DNA of 64,000 nucleotides from Bacteroidales bacterium (GTDB taxonomy: Bacteria; Bacteroidota; Bacteroidia; Bacteroidales; UBA932), in assembly GCA_022653675.1 (NCBI GenBank), contig JALCST010000001.1, positions 1-64,000 on the forward strand, in the 5' to 3' direction. The position numbers and the translations under genes are program-made. The notes beneath the pieces are model-generated. The model had not been told where the DNA came from and searched no databases. It saw only the letters and a list, made by a program, of their open reading frames with translations. Below are positions 26,970-35,525 of this stretch, in pieces. Each line of letters starts with the position of its first letter. The first letter of the stretch is position 1.

Positions 26970-28163
26970 TTATTTTTCGGGATATGTTTCCAATCCTTTG
27001 CGCAGGCATTCGAGGGAAGCGCGTATCTTGTCCTGTTCTATGACGTATGCGAGGCGGACCTGGTTCAGGCCGCGTCCGGGAGTGGCATAAAATCCTGCTG
27101 CAGGAGTGATCTGTACTGTGGAGTTTTTGTATGAGAAATCTGTAAGGAGCCACGTGGCGAATCTGTCGGCATCTTTTACCGGCAGTTCGGCTACGGCGTA
27201 GAAAGCTCCCTGCGGCATCGGGCAGAAGCATCCCGGGATTTCGTTGACGCCGTTGACGAGAAGGTTGCGGCGGGCGATATATTCCTTCTTGGTCGCTGCG
27301 AAGTATTCCTTCGGCGTGTCGAGGGCTGCTTCGGCCACGTATTGTCCTAATGCCGGGGAACAAAGGCGGCTCTGTCCGTATTTTAGGGCAGTTTTTATGA
27401 CTTCCTGATTGCGGGAGACTATGCAGCCGACCCTGACTCCGCACAGGCTGTATCTCTTTGAAACCGAATCAATGAGGATTACGTTGTCGTCGAGGTCATT
27501 GAGCTTAAGTGCCGAAAAGTGCGGTGCGTCGGTATAGCAGAATTCGCGGTAAACTTCGTCCACCATCAGGAACAGGTCGTGCTTCCTGGCTATTGCACCC
27601 AGTTGTTCTATTTCCTCCCTGGTATATACGCAACCCGTGGGATTGCCGGGATTGCATATCAATATTCCTTTCGTACGCGGTCCTATCTTTTTCTCGAATT
27701 CGGATATGTCGGGCAGTGCAAAATTATTCCTGATATCGGTCTGGACCGGAGTAAGTGTTACGTCGCAAATTTTTGCAAGAGTCGTGTAATTGGTATAGAA
27801 AGGTTCGAGAACGATCAGTTCGTCTCCTTCGTCGCAGGCTATGGAAACCGCTATGCTGATGGCTTCGCTGCCTCCGGTTGTGACGATTATCTGTGATTCG
27901 TCTATGTCGATGCCGAGATTATTGTAGTAGCGTGCGAGACCCTTCCGGTATGATAGGTTCCCTGCGGAATTCGTATACGGGATAAGTTTCATGTCGCACT
28001 TGCGAAGTGCATCGAAAACCACTTGTGGGGATGGCACGTCCGGCTGTCCGATGTTCAGGTGGTATACCGTCAGCCCGCGCTCTTTCGCGGCGTCGGCGAG
28101 TGGAACGAGCTTCCTGATTGGAGAGGAAGGAATGGAACCAGATTTTTTAGAAATTTCAGGCAT
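26970..28163 (-). CDS. Class I/II pyridoxal-phosphate aminotransferase (aspartate aminotransferase-like)
   Basis: This 397-residue cytoplasmic enzyme is of fold type I. Landmarks are the substrate-entry motif LTVYHLNIGQPDVPSP, the PLP-phosphate region TTGGSEAISIAVS, NPGNPTGCVYTREEIEQLG, the Asp-Tyr region MVDEVYREFCYTDAP and the Schiff-base Lys in DSVSKRYSLCGVRVG, with the Arg for the substrate carboxylate near the C-terminus (NQVRLAYVIE). Length is typical. Likely substrates are aspartate or aromatic amino acids with 2-oxoglutarate; the exact specificity is not readable. It is convergent with the dextranase gene (gap five bases) and divergent from glnN, so a nitrogen-related role is plausible. 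Confidence 0.88.
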   Translation of the reverse strand: MPEISKKSGSIPSSPIRKLVPLADAAKERGLTVYHLNIGQPDVPSPQVVFDALRKCDMKLIPYTNSAGNLSYRKGLARYYNNLGIDIDESQIIVTTGGSEAISIAVSIACDEGDELIVLEPFYTNYTTLAKICDVTLTPVQTDIRNNFALPDISEFEKKIGPRTKGILICNPGNPTGCVYTREEIEQLGAIARKHDLFLMVDEVYREFCYTDAPHFSALKLNDLDDNVILIDSVSKRYSLCGVRVGCIVSRNQEVIKTALKYGQSRLCSPALGQYVAEAALDTPKEYFAATKKEYIARRNLLVNGVNEIPGCFCPMPQGAFYAVAELPVKDADRFATWLLTDFSYKNSTVQITPAAGFYATPGRGLNQVRLAYVIEQDKIRASLECLRKGLETYPEK

Positions 28164-28252
28164 CTTATTGTTTTTTACAGTAAAGGCAATGTTTTAACTC
28201 AAAATATTGTTTGAAAAAAATTATCGAATGTATTAAATGGTAATAAAAATGG

Positions 28253-28260
28253 CAAAAATA
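28253..28260 (-). promoter_or_regulatory. -7 box TATTTTTG facing the aminotransferase gene
   Basis: On the minus strand this reads TATTTTTG. It lies in the left arm (28250-28261) of a 12-bp inverted repeat whose right arm (28371-28382) carries the glnN -7 box. It would give a leader of about 85 bases to the start at 28163. Confidence 0.35.
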
Positions 28261-28336
28261 ACTACGGATTGTAACTGCGTTGGTAGAAAATAATGACACT
28301 TTTAAATATGCAAATATATTTAATCTTCAGAAATTC

Positions 28337-28382
28337 GCCAATAGTTTTGCCCCGATTTTGCCAATAAATGTTATTTTTGCCA
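28337..28382 (+). promoter_or_regulatory. glnN promoter region with TTTTGCC direct repeats and -7 box
   Basis: TATTTTTG at 28372-28379 is a full -7 match. TTTG at 28346-28349 lies 22 bases upstream, near the -33 position. TTTTGCC occurs at 28345, 28356 and 28375, and GCCAATA at 28337 and 28360. The repeats overlap the promoter and could be sites for a nitrogen-responsive regulator. The leader to the ATG at 28412 is about 25 bases. The remaining part of this 248-base gap is AT-rich without further structure that I can see. Confidence 0.45.
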
Positions 28383-28411
28383 CTTGTATTAAACAAACAG
28401 TCTAATCTAAA

Positions 28412-30604
28412 ATGAGCAGTTTTCGTCAAAGAGCCCTTGCTGAGTTCTCTACTCACGAAGCTGAAAGATTCCACAGGGATGACCGTCCCGTCAGCGAGTA
28501 TTTCGGATGCAACGTATTCGATGTCTCGAAGATGGAGAAGTATCTGGGCAAGGAGACTTTCAAAAAAGTGAGCGAGTGCATCAGGGAAGGTAAGAAAATC
28601 GACAGGAGTATTGCTAACGAGGTCGCGGAGGGTATGAAGACTTGGGCGGTCGAAATGGGCGCCACCCATTACACCCATCTTTTCAATCCGTTGACCGATT
28701 CTACTGCAGAAAAGCACGAAGCTTTTATTTCAAAGACCAAGTTGGGTGAACCGTTTGAAAATTTCAAAGGCAGCGCTCTTGTCCAACAGGAACCTGATGC
28801 ATCAAGTTTCCCAAGTGGTGGCATGAGAAGTACTTTCGAGGCTCGCGGATATTCTGCTTGGGATCCTTCATCGCCGGCGTTTATACTCGACGGCACGCTT
28901 TGCATCCCGACCGTTTTCGTTTCATATACCGGCCAGGCACTGGATATGAAAATTCCTCACCTGAAGTCCCTTCAGGCACTTGATAAGGCTGCCACCTCCG
29001 TGGTCAACCTGTTCGATCCAGAAGTTAAGAAGGTAAGCGTGAATCTCGGAACGGAGCAGGAATATTTCCTGGTAGACGAATCCCTTTACGAGGCGCGTCC
29101 GGATCTGCAGATTTGTGACCGGACACTCATAGGCCATACGGCAGCCAAGGACCAGCAGCTCGAAGACCACTATTTCGGTGCCATCCCGCAGCGGGTTCTC
29201 GATTATATGAAAGATTTCGAGACCGAGGCCTACAAGCTCGGGATTATGTTGAAGACAAGACATAACGAAGTGGCTCCCAATCAGTTCGAGTGTGCACCTG
29301 AGTATTGCGAGGCTAATCTGGCTGTTGACCAGAATAACCTGCTTATGATACTTATGCGCAAGGTGGCGAAACGTCATCATTTGCGTGTCATATTCCACGA
29401 GAAGCCGTTCCTCGGAGTTAATGGAAGCGGGAAGCACTGTAACTGGTCGATGCAGACCGACAAGGGTACCAACCTGCTCAGCCCGAGTTCGACTCCGGGC
29501 CGCAACATGGAGTTCCTTAGCATTTTCGTTAGTGTACTGCGCGGCATTTACAAGCATCACTACCTTATGATGGCAGGGGTATCCAATCTCAACAACTTCT
29601 ATCGCCTCGGCGGAAACGAGGCGCCGCCGGCTATAATGTCGGTCTTTATCGGCAAGACCCTCGACAAGGTACTGAACAGCATTGAAAGCATTGGTAGTGC
29701 GGACGACGATCAATCTTCCGAACGTGCCAAGCTCGATATCATAAACAATATCCCGGAAATTTTGATAGACAATACTGACCGCAACCGTACCTCCCCATTC
29801 GCTTTTACAGGCAATAGATTCGAGTTCAGGGCAGTAGGCTCTTCCGTAAATGTTGCGAGCTCTATGTTCATACTGAATACGATCGTGGCTGAACAACTTA
29901 CGCTGTTTCGCAGCAGGGTAGATACTTATGTCCAGAGCGGAATTGAAAAGCAGACGGCGATAATGAAGGTCATCCGCGAGTTCATCGTCGAGTCCAAGCC
30001 TATACGTTTCGAAGGTAACGGTTACAGCGATGAATGGCGCAATGAGGCGGCCAAACGCGGCCTGAGAGGGGTTACAAGTGTGCCGGAAGCTTATGACGAA
30101 TTTCTTGCACCTGATACAGTGGAAATGTTCGAGAGCCAGAAGGTGCTTGATCGCCACGAAATAGAGGCACGCCGCGAAGTCCTCGACGAGACTTTCACTA
30201 AAAAGCTTCAGATCGAATCGCGTGTAATGTGCGATTTGACTATAAACCATGTTATTCCTACCGCCATCAAGTGGCAGAATATTCTTCTTAAGAATGTGAA
30301 GATGATGAAGGAAGTATTCGGGCAGGACGAGGAAGCGTTCAATGATAGCGCTGAGGCTAGCATAGGCACCATAAAGAAGATATCGGGCTACATATGTGTG
30401 ATGCATCAGGGGGTCCATGATATGGTTGAGGCTCGCAAGAATGGCAACAAGATATTGGATTACACGAAGAAGGCCGATGTATATGCGAAGACGGTATTGC
30501 CTTACATGGATGTGATACGCGAGAAAGCCGACAAGCTTGAAATGATCGTCGACGACGAGCTATGGCCTTTGCCGAAATACCGCGAATTGTTGTTTTTAAT
30601 GTAA
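28412..30604 (+). CDS. glnN: Glutamine synthetase type III
   Basis: The 730-residue cytoplasmic enzyme makes glutamine from glutamate, ammonia and ATP. The length is that of GSIII (about 730), far above GSI (about 470). GSIII features are the N-terminal extension FNPLTDSTAEKHEAFI, the metal-binding GTEQEYFLVDESLY, RHNEVAPNQFECAPEY, the NGSGKHCNWSMQTDKG loop in place of the GSI GSGMH loop, and NRTSPFAFTGNRFEFRAVGS for nucleotide and glutamate binding. GSIII is the main glutamine synthetase of many Bacteroidota and is usually induced when ammonia is low, which fits the elaborate promoter region. A second, GSI-like gene lies at 48722. Confidence 0.95.
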   Translation: MSSFRQRALAEFSTHEAERFHRDDRPVSEYFGCNVFDVSKMEKYLGKETFKKVSECIREGKKIDRSIANEVAEGMKTWAVEMGATHYTHLFNPLTDSTAEKHEAFISKTKLGEPFENFKGSALVQQEPDASSFPSGGMRSTFEARGYSAWDPSSPAFILDGTLCIPTVFVSYTGQALDMKIPHLKSLQALDKAATSVVNLFDPEVKKVSVNLGTEQEYFLVDESLYEARPDLQICDRTLIGHTAAKDQQLEDHYFGAIPQRVLDYMKDFETEAYKLGIMLKTRHNEVAPNQFECAPEYCEANLAVDQNNLLMILMRKVAKRHHLRVIFHEKPFLGVNGSGKHCNWSMQTDKGTNLLSPSSTPGRNMEFLSIFVSVLRGIYKHHYLMMAGVSNLNNFYRLGGNEAPPAIMSVFIGKTLDKVLNSIESIGSADDDQSSERAKLDIINNIPEILIDNTDRNRTSPFAFTGNRFEFRAVGSSVNVASSMFILNTIVAEQLTLFRSRVDTYVQSGIEKQTAIMKVIREFIVESKPIRFEGNGYSDEWRNEAAKRGLRGVTSVPEAYDEFLAPDTVEMFESQKVLDRHEIEARREVLDETFTKKLQIESRVMCDLTINHVIPTAIKWQNILLKNVKMMKEVFGQDEEAFNDSAEASIGTIKKISGYICVMHQGVHDMVEARKNGNKILDYTKKADVYAKTVLPYMDVIREKADKLEMIVDDELWPLPKYRELLFLM

Positions 30605-30609
30605 TTCTC

Positions 30610-31785
30610 ATGAATAAACTCGATTCCGAACGTTATGCTGCGAGAGGCGTTTCCTCTTCCAAGGAGGATGTACATACTGCCATCAGGAATGAGGACAAGG
30701 GATTGTTTCCCGGAGCTTTCTGCAAGGTGATCCCGGATTTTTCAGGTGATCCGGAAAGCTGTCTTATCATGCATGCGGACGGAGCGGGCACTAAAAGTTC
30801 GCTTGCCTACGCATATTGGCGCGAGACGGGCGACATGAGCGTCTGGAGTGGAATTGCACAGGATGCCATCGTGATGAATACCGATGATCTGCTTTGCGTG
30901 GGTGCCGTCGATGGTATCCTGTTAAGTTCCACTATCGGGCGCAATAAGAACAGGATTCCGGGGGAAGTCGTTGCCGCCCTTATAAGAGGTTCTGCTGATT
31001 TCGTAGGCAAGATGGAGGGATTGGGAGTACATATCACCCTTACCGGAGGGGAGACGGCCGATATCGGGGATCTTGTGCGCACGGTAGTAGTGGATAGCAC
31101 CGTTTGTGCGAGGCTTAAGCGCAGCGATGTCATCGACAATGCCGATATCAGTGCAGGGGATGTGGTGGTAGGCATTGCGAGCGACGGGAAAGCTTCGTAC
31201 GAAAAAGGATACAATGGCGGGATGGGATCCAACGGTTTGACTTCAGCGCGCCACGACGTGTTCGACCACTGCCTGGTATCTATGTATCCCGAGACTTACG
31301 ACCATGATATCCCGGAGAAGTATGTCTATGGCGGCAAGAAGAAATTGACGGATATCGAACCTGAAACGGGGTTGACTTACGGTAAGCTCATGCTTTCCCC
31401 TACCAGGACCTATGCCCCGATCGTTAAAGAGTTCCTGGGGGATCTTGGGAATTCTGCCATACACGGGATGGTGCATTGCACAGGCGGTGCCCAGACTAAG
31501 GTATTGCATTTTATTGGGAAACTGAATGTCGTGAAGGACAATATGTTTCCTGTTCCGGTCCTTTTCCGTACGATACGGTCTGAGAGCGGAACTCCGTGGG
31601 AGGAGATGTACAAGGTGTTCAACATGGGACACCGGTTGGAAGTCTATCTCGATGAAAGCGATGCGGATCGTGTTATTGCTTCTGCGAAACGTTTCGGAGT
31701 GGAAGCTCAGGTGATCGGACATGTAGAGAAAGCTGATAAGCCGACTGTCACGCTTGTCTCAGAATATGGCAGGTTCGTTTACTGA
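30610..31785 (+). CDS. purM: Phosphoribosylformylglycinamidine cyclo-ligase (AIR synthetase)
   Basis: PurM closes the imidazole ring of FGAM to AIR, using ATP, in purine synthesis. The protein is 391 residues from the ATG at 30610, just after the glnN stop. A longer frame from 30562 lies inside glnN and is rejected. Recognisable parts are YAARGVSSSKEDVHTAI, LIMHADGAGTKSSLAY (ATP/metal site), QDAIVMNTDDLLCVGA, LTGGETADIG, GKASYEKGYNGGMGSNGLTS and AIHGMVHCTGGAQTK. The last of these replaces the GITGGG of E. coli PurM and is usual for the longer Bacteroidota form. The tight link to glnN is reasonable because the pathway consumes glutamine. Confidence 0.9.
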   Translation: MNKLDSERYAARGVSSSKEDVHTAIRNEDKGLFPGAFCKVIPDFSGDPESCLIMHADGAGTKSSLAYAYWRETGDMSVWSGIAQDAIVMNTDDLLCVGAVDGILLSSTIGRNKNRIPGEVVAALIRGSADFVGKMEGLGVHITLTGGETADIGDLVRTVVVDSTVCARLKRSDVIDNADISAGDVVVGIASDGKASYEKGYNGGMGSNGLTSARHDVFDHCLVSMYPETYDHDIPEKYVYGGKKKLTDIEPETGLTYGKLMLSPTRTYAPIVKEFLGDLGNSAIHGMVHCTGGAQTKVLHFIGKLNVVKDNMFPVPVLFRTIRSESGTPWEEMYKVFNMGHRLEVYLDESDADRVIASAKRFGVEAQVIGHVEKADKPTVTLVSEYGRFVY

Positions 31786-31793
31786 TTTTTTGC

Positions 31794-31801
31794 TATCTTT
31801 G
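31794..31801 (+). promoter_or_regulatory. -7 box TATCTTTG abutting the MurI-like gene
   Basis: A full TAnnTTTG match ends five bases before the ATG at 31807. If the box is used, transcription would start at or beside the start codon. Confidence 0.4.
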
Positions 31802-31806
31802 GTACC

Positions 31807-33120
31807 ATGAAGATTAAACTATTATGCTTTTCTTTGATTCTGACGGTTTTTCTGTCATCCGGCTGCAAGCGGACGGAGAAGGTGGTCGAGCCGGTGGAAT
31901 TGATACCGGTGGCGGAATCTGCGATCAAGGATGTGACGTCTGTTTATTATCGGGATTTTTCGGATTATTCTCCGATAGAATTTTCAAAACTTCCCGTAGG
32001 CGTCTTTGATTCGGGTACAGGTGGGCTTAATGTGGTCGAACAGATTCTTACTATGGACAGTTTCGACAATATTACGGGGAAAGCCGTTCCTGACGGAATA
32101 CCTGATTTCGCCGGAGAGGATCTGCAATATCTTGATGATTACGCGAATATGCCTTACAGTACATATGTTAGTGAGGGGGAAAGCGACTATTTGCGTGAAC
32201 TTGTAGTAAAGGATGCGCTTTTCCTTACAGGCGAAAAATATTATCTCAATGATGAGGAAGACCATCCTACCGGGTTTAAGAAACCCGTAAAATTGGTAGT
32301 TGTCGCCTGCAATACCGCCTCGGCCGTCGGGATGAAGGATATAACAAACATGTTCAAGGTCGCCGGATGTAAGGTTAAGGTCATGGGTGTCATAGAAGCC
32401 GGGGTAAGGGCGGCTGTCACGGATATGAAGGAAAACGGGAGGTATGCTGTTGGGATAATGTCCAATTCGGCAACTCTTTCTTCCGAAATCTACCAAAAAA
32501 ACATTGCCGATTCTGCTGCTGCCCGCAAGTGCAGCGTCGACATAGTGACTAAGGATTGCGAAGGTTTGGACGAAGCGATAAACAATGGTTCGGATTCCAT
32601 AGAAATTCTTGCAAGGAGGAATTTCAGGGAACTAGTCGACGGCTATTTGAAATCAGATCCTTCCGTTCCCATGAAATGCGTTATTCTCGGTTCCACACAT
32701 TATCCCTATTTGAAAAAGGTCCTTGGTAATGAACTTGCCAAGCTCCGAAATACCAGAATAGGGGGACGAGCGGTGTACCGCGAATTGCTTGCCGACAATT
32801 TTAAATTCGTAGATCCTTCCGAATATACTGCGAAAGAGTGTTACATGTATCTGAGGGAAAATAAACTGTTGGCGTTGAATGTGAATTCGTCGAGTCTCGA
32901 ATCGTTCATATCCGTCCCTTCGTCCAGCCTTTCCACGGATTGTCTGGATTCCAACGGAGACCTGAACTTCGATTTCAAATACGGCAGGCATGTCGGGACG
33001 GAAGAGGTGACCACGAAGCAGGTTCCTTTTTCCCGCCGCTACATAAGTGAAGAGGCTCTTCTACATTTCCAGAGCCGTATTCCTAGGGCTTATAGCCTGA
33101 TAGTTAAAAATTTGAATTAG
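31807..33120 (+). CDS. Secreted lipoprotein with Asp/Glu racemase (MurI-like) fold, altered active site
   Basis: The 437-residue lipoprotein has lipobox FLSSGC (Cys20). The mature part follows glutamate racemase: GVFDSGTGGLNVVEQ (D68-S69), YANMPYSTY, VVACNTASAVG with the first catalytic Cys at 168, VMGVIEAGVRAAV, and ILGSTHYPYLKKVL. In MurI the last motif is GCTHYP; here the second catalytic Cys is Ser296. There is also an extra segment of about 60-80 residues between the first and second motifs, and a C-terminal extension of about 100 residues. MurI is cytoplasmic, so an exported form with one Cys lost is odd. It may bind or act on an amino acid or lactone in the periplasm, but it is unlikely to be a standard glutamate racemase. 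Confidence 0.75.
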   Translation: MKIKLLCFSLILTVFLSSGCKRTEKVVEPVELIPVAESAIKDVTSVYYRDFSDYSPIEFSKLPVGVFDSGTGGLNVVEQILTMDSFDNITGKAVPDGIPDFAGEDLQYLDDYANMPYSTYVSEGESDYLRELVVKDALFLTGEKYYLNDEEDHPTGFKKPVKLVVVACNTASAVGMKDITNMFKVAGCKVKVMGVIEAGVRAAVTDMKENGRYAVGIMSNSATLSSEIYQKNIADSAAARKCSVDIVTKDCEGLDEAINNGSDSIEILARRNFRELVDGYLKSDPSVPMKCVILGSTHYPYLKKVLGNELAKLRNTRIGGRAVYRELLADNFKFVDPSEYTAKECYMYLRENKLLALNVNSSSLESFISVPSSSLSTDCLDSNGDLNFDFKYGRHVGTEEVTTKQVPFSRRYISEEALLHFQSRIPRAYSLIVKNLN

Positions 33121-33124
33121 ATTT

Positions 33125-33745
33125 ATGTTTGAGGAAAATATTTCAGCCGAAGAGATAGAGGAACTGGCATTGACTGCATTCGAGGGCCCGGTCAGCGTAA
33201 TAGACACAAAGGACTACGAATTCGAAGATTCCATAGAATACCTGAAACATCAGAAAGTGATCGGTTTCGATACCGAAACCAAACCTTGTTTTATTCATGA
33301 CGGACCTAAAAACCCGATGGCGACACTGCAACTTTCCGGAGGAGACAAGGCTTTCATATTTCGTTTGCAACATGTCGGGCTTCCAAGGGAGGTCGCAAGA
33401 TTGCTCTCCGACGAAAATGTAATAAAGGTCGGCGCGGCGGTACGTGATGACGTGCGTGGATTGCTCAAGTTCCGCAAATTCAATCCTAAGGGTTTTGTGG
33501 ATTTGCAGAAAATTGCGGAAGATTACGGTATCATGGATAAGAGCGTTCGCAAGATGGCTGCGATAATTTTGGGAATAAAGGTGTCGAAGGCTCAACGCCT
33601 GTCGAATTGGGAAGCGTCAAGGCTTTCTGGTGCCCAGATAAAATATGCCGCTACCGATGCATGGGTGTGCCGTGCGATGTACGACAAGCTCATGACTTCG
33701 GAAAAAATCGCCAAGAATGTCCGTACATCCGACGATATATCTTAA
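33125..33745 (+). CDS. 3'-5' exonuclease domain protein (DnaQ/RNase D-like)
   Basis: The 206-residue cytoplasmic protein consists of a single DEDD exonuclease domain. Exo I is VIGFDTETKPCF (D and E), exo II lies in IKVGAAVRDDVRGL, and exo III is IKYAATDAWVCRAMYD, with Tyr four residues before the Asp (DEDDy type). The family includes RNase D and the WRN exonuclease. There is no HRDC domain, so this is the short stand-alone form common in Bacteroidota. It starts four bases after the previous stop and overlaps the following methyltransferase gene by 29 bases, so these genes are cotranscribed. RNA or DNA as substrate is not decidable. Confidence 0.85.
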   Translation: MFEENISAEEIEELALTAFEGPVSVIDTKDYEFEDSIEYLKHQKVIGFDTETKPCFIHDGPKNPMATLQLSGGDKAFIFRLQHVGLPREVARLLSDENVIKVGAAVRDDVRGLLKFRKFNPKGFVDLQKIAEDYGIMDKSVRKMAAIILGIKVSKAQRLSNWEASRLSGAQIKYAATDAWVCRAMYDKLMTSEKIAKNVRTSDDIS

Positions 33746-34922
33746 GAAAGGCCGGGAAGATTCCCTGAAGCGGTTTCACCCGTGGGTTTTCTCCGGGGCG
33801 GTGGAAAGAATGGAAGGCTCGCCTGTGGCAGGGGATGTCGTTTCTGTCCGTTCCAGCAGTGGGGAGTTTCTCGCCTGCGGCCATTACCAGAAAGATAGCA
33901 TATGCGTAAGGATACTTAGCTTCGATTCACCGGAACTTCCGAAGAATTTTTGGTATGAGAGATTGCAGGCGGCATACGATGCGAGAAAAGCCTCCCGCCT
34001 TGTCGGGAACAGGGATACGACCTGTTACAGGCTTGTGTGCGGGGAAGGCGACGACCTTCCGGGGTTGATAATCGACATTTACGGAGGAACAGCTGTCGTG
34101 CAATGCCATAGTGTCGGGATGTTTCGTTCCCGGAGCGAGATAACTGATGCCCTGAGGCAGGTTTATGGGATAGGTCTCGACGCTGTATACGACAAAAGTT
34201 CAGGAACTGCCCCTTTCGGGAGAAATAATGAATCGTCCGACGGCTATTTATGGAGATCTGCAAATTACGATCCTTCTTCATACAAGGAGTGCCTTGAATA
34301 CGGCCATAGGTTTTTTGTCGATTGGGAGAAAGGGCAGAAAACCGGTTTTTTTCTGGATCAGCGCGAAAATCGCCGTCTCGTCGAAAAATATGCTTCCGGG
34401 CGCAACGTGCTCAATCTTTTTTGTTACACCGGAGGATTCAGCGTCTATGCCCTTGCAGGGGGTGCGAAACATGTCGATTCGGTGGACAGTTCACGGAGTG
34501 CGATTTCGATGCTCGAACGTAACATCGAATTGAACGGGTTCGGAAAGGGGTCTTCCGAAGCATTTTGTGCCGATGCAGCAGATTTCTTGAATTGTTCGCC
34601 CGATGGCAGGTACGATATGCTGGTCTTGGATCCGCCTGCTTTTGCAAAGCATCGTGCAGCGTTGCCCAATGCCTTGAAAGCTTACAGGCATCTCAATGCA
34701 AGTGCCATCTCCAAGGCTGCCAGTGGTAGTTTCATATTCACTTTCAGCTGTTCTCAGGTAGTGGACCATGATGCTTTCGCGTTGTCCGTTTTTTCGGCTG
34801 CGGCATCCGTAGGCCGCAGGGTCAAGATTGTCGACAGGCTTAACCAACCTGCTGATCATCCCGTAAACATTTATCATCCTGAAGGGGAATATCTCAAAGG
34901 ACTTGCTTTGTATGTCGAATAG
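33717..34922 (+). CDS. rlmI: Class I SAM-dependent rRNA cytosine methyltransferase (RlmI-like)
   Basis: The 401-residue protein has an N-terminal PUA RNA-binding domain (KRFHPWVFSGAVERMEG), a middle RRM-like part and a C-terminal Rossmann methyltransferase. Visible motifs are TGFFLDQRENRRLV, the SAM loop NLFCYTGGFSVYALAGG, LDPPAFAK (motif IV) and the catalytic Cys in FIFTFSCSQVV. These match RlmI, which makes m5C1962 in 23S rRNA, and close relatives. The ATG at 33717 overlaps the exonuclease gene, and no later start keeps the PUA domain. A strong bidirectional terminator follows. Confidence 0.87.
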   Translation: MSVHPTIYLKKGREDSLKRFHPWVFSGAVERMEGSPVAGDVVSVRSSSGEFLACGHYQKDSICVRILSFDSPELPKNFWYERLQAAYDARKASRLVGNRDTTCYRLVCGEGDDLPGLIIDIYGGTAVVQCHSVGMFRSRSEITDALRQVYGIGLDAVYDKSSGTAPFGRNNESSDGYLWRSANYDPSSYKECLEYGHRFFVDWEKGQKTGFFLDQRENRRLVEKYASGRNVLNLFCYTGGFSVYALAGGAKHVDSVDSSRSAISMLERNIELNGFGKGSSEAFCADAADFLNCSPDGRYDMLVLDPPAFAKHRAALPNALKAYRHLNASAISKAASGSFIFTFSCSQVVDHDAFALSVFSAAASVGRRVKIVDRLNQPADHPVNIYHPEGEYLKGLALYVE

Positions 34923-34937
34923 TGTATATTGACAACA

Positions 34938-34973
34938 AAAACCTGTCAGAATTCGATGAAACTGACAGGTTTT
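34938..34973. terminator. Bidirectional rho-independent terminator
   Basis: AAAACCTGTCAG (34938-34949) pairs perfectly with CTGACAGGTTTT (34962-34973) across a 12-base loop. A-rich and T-rich flanks make it work in both directions, for the methyltransferase gene on the plus strand and the DUF3276 gene on the minus strand. Confidence 0.85.
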
Positions 34974-35001
34974 ATCTTGAGAAACTGGTTTCTTTCCTTT
35001 T

Positions 35002-35445
35002 TTAGAGTTCGTCGAAATTCACGTCGGTGAACGAGGTTTTATCGCTTGAGGACTTTTCCGGAGTCTCTTTCTTGTCATCCTCAGGTCCCTTGGAAGATTC
35101 TGTATTTTCCTGGTTACCGCCCTGTTCCGCACGTTCCGGATATCCGTAACCGTTGGACTCGGGAACCGGACAGTTCTCTCGGATGTAATTAACGACTTCC
35201 TGAAAACCTTCGGCAAATTTGTCGAAATCCTCCTTATATAAAAAGATCTTGTGTTTGTCGTAAACGAAACGCCCGTTATCTTCTATTCTCCGTTTACTTT
35301 CAGTAATGGTGAGATAATAATCATTTCCCTTGGTAGATTTTACATCGAAGAAATAAGTCCTTTTTCCCGCTCTGACAGGCCTTGAATAGACATCGTCTCC
35401 CTGCCTCTCTTGAGATCCCCTCTTGTCGTAATCGTCGAAATCCAT
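35002..35445 (-). CDS. DUF3276 (PUR-alpha-like) nucleic-acid-binding protein
   Basis: The protein is 147 residues from the ATG at 35445. A TTG seven codons upstream is possible but less likely. The core (about residues 18-95) has the PUR-repeat pattern typical of DUF3276: RAGKRTYFFDVKSTKGNDYY, LTITESKRR, HKIFLYKEDFDKFAEGF. The C-terminal 50 residues are a disordered acidic and Gly/Glu-rich tail. Related PUR proteins bind single-stranded DNA or RNA, and binding by this one is inferred. It is divergent from nusB, and the two -7 boxes TATATTTG lie back to back in the gap. Confidence 0.82.
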   Translation of the reverse strand: MDFDDYDKRGSQERQGDDVYSRPVRAGKRTYFFDVKSTKGNDYYLTITESKRRIEDNGRFVYDKHKIFLYKEDFDKFAEGFQEVVNYIRENCPVPESNGYGYPERAEQGGNQENTESSKGPEDDKKETPEKSSSDKTSFTDVNFDEL

Positions 35446-35468
35446 AATACTCTTGTTAATTTTCAAGG

Positions 35469-35476
35469 CAAATATA
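35469..35476 (-). promoter_or_regulatory. -7 box TATATTTG for the DUF3276 gene
   Basis: The minus strand reads TATATTTG, 23 bases before the ATG at 35445. The divergent nusB box at 35500-35507 has the same eight bases. Confidence 0.5.
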
Positions 35477-35499
35477 TGAATTAATTCTTTGCGAAATCC

Positions 35500-35507
35500 T
35501 ATATTTG
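35500..35507 (+). promoter_or_regulatory. -7 box TATATTTG for the nusB operon
   Basis: A full -7 match lies 18 bases before the nusB ATG. It would be the single promoter for the nusB-to-lipoprotein gene string, in which no later gap exceeds about 35 bases. Confidence 0.5.
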
Positions 35508-35525
35508 CACAATAATTAAAGGAAT

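Noticed and set aside
28922-30418. A 498-codon open frame on the minus strand inside glnN
   Set aside because: It lies wholly opposite the well-conserved GSIII gene, has no recognisable motif or signal, and is explained by the codon bias of the real gene.
30562-30609. Earlier ATG for purM at 30562
   Set aside because: It lies inside the end of glnN; the ATG at 30610 gives the conserved PurM N-terminus.
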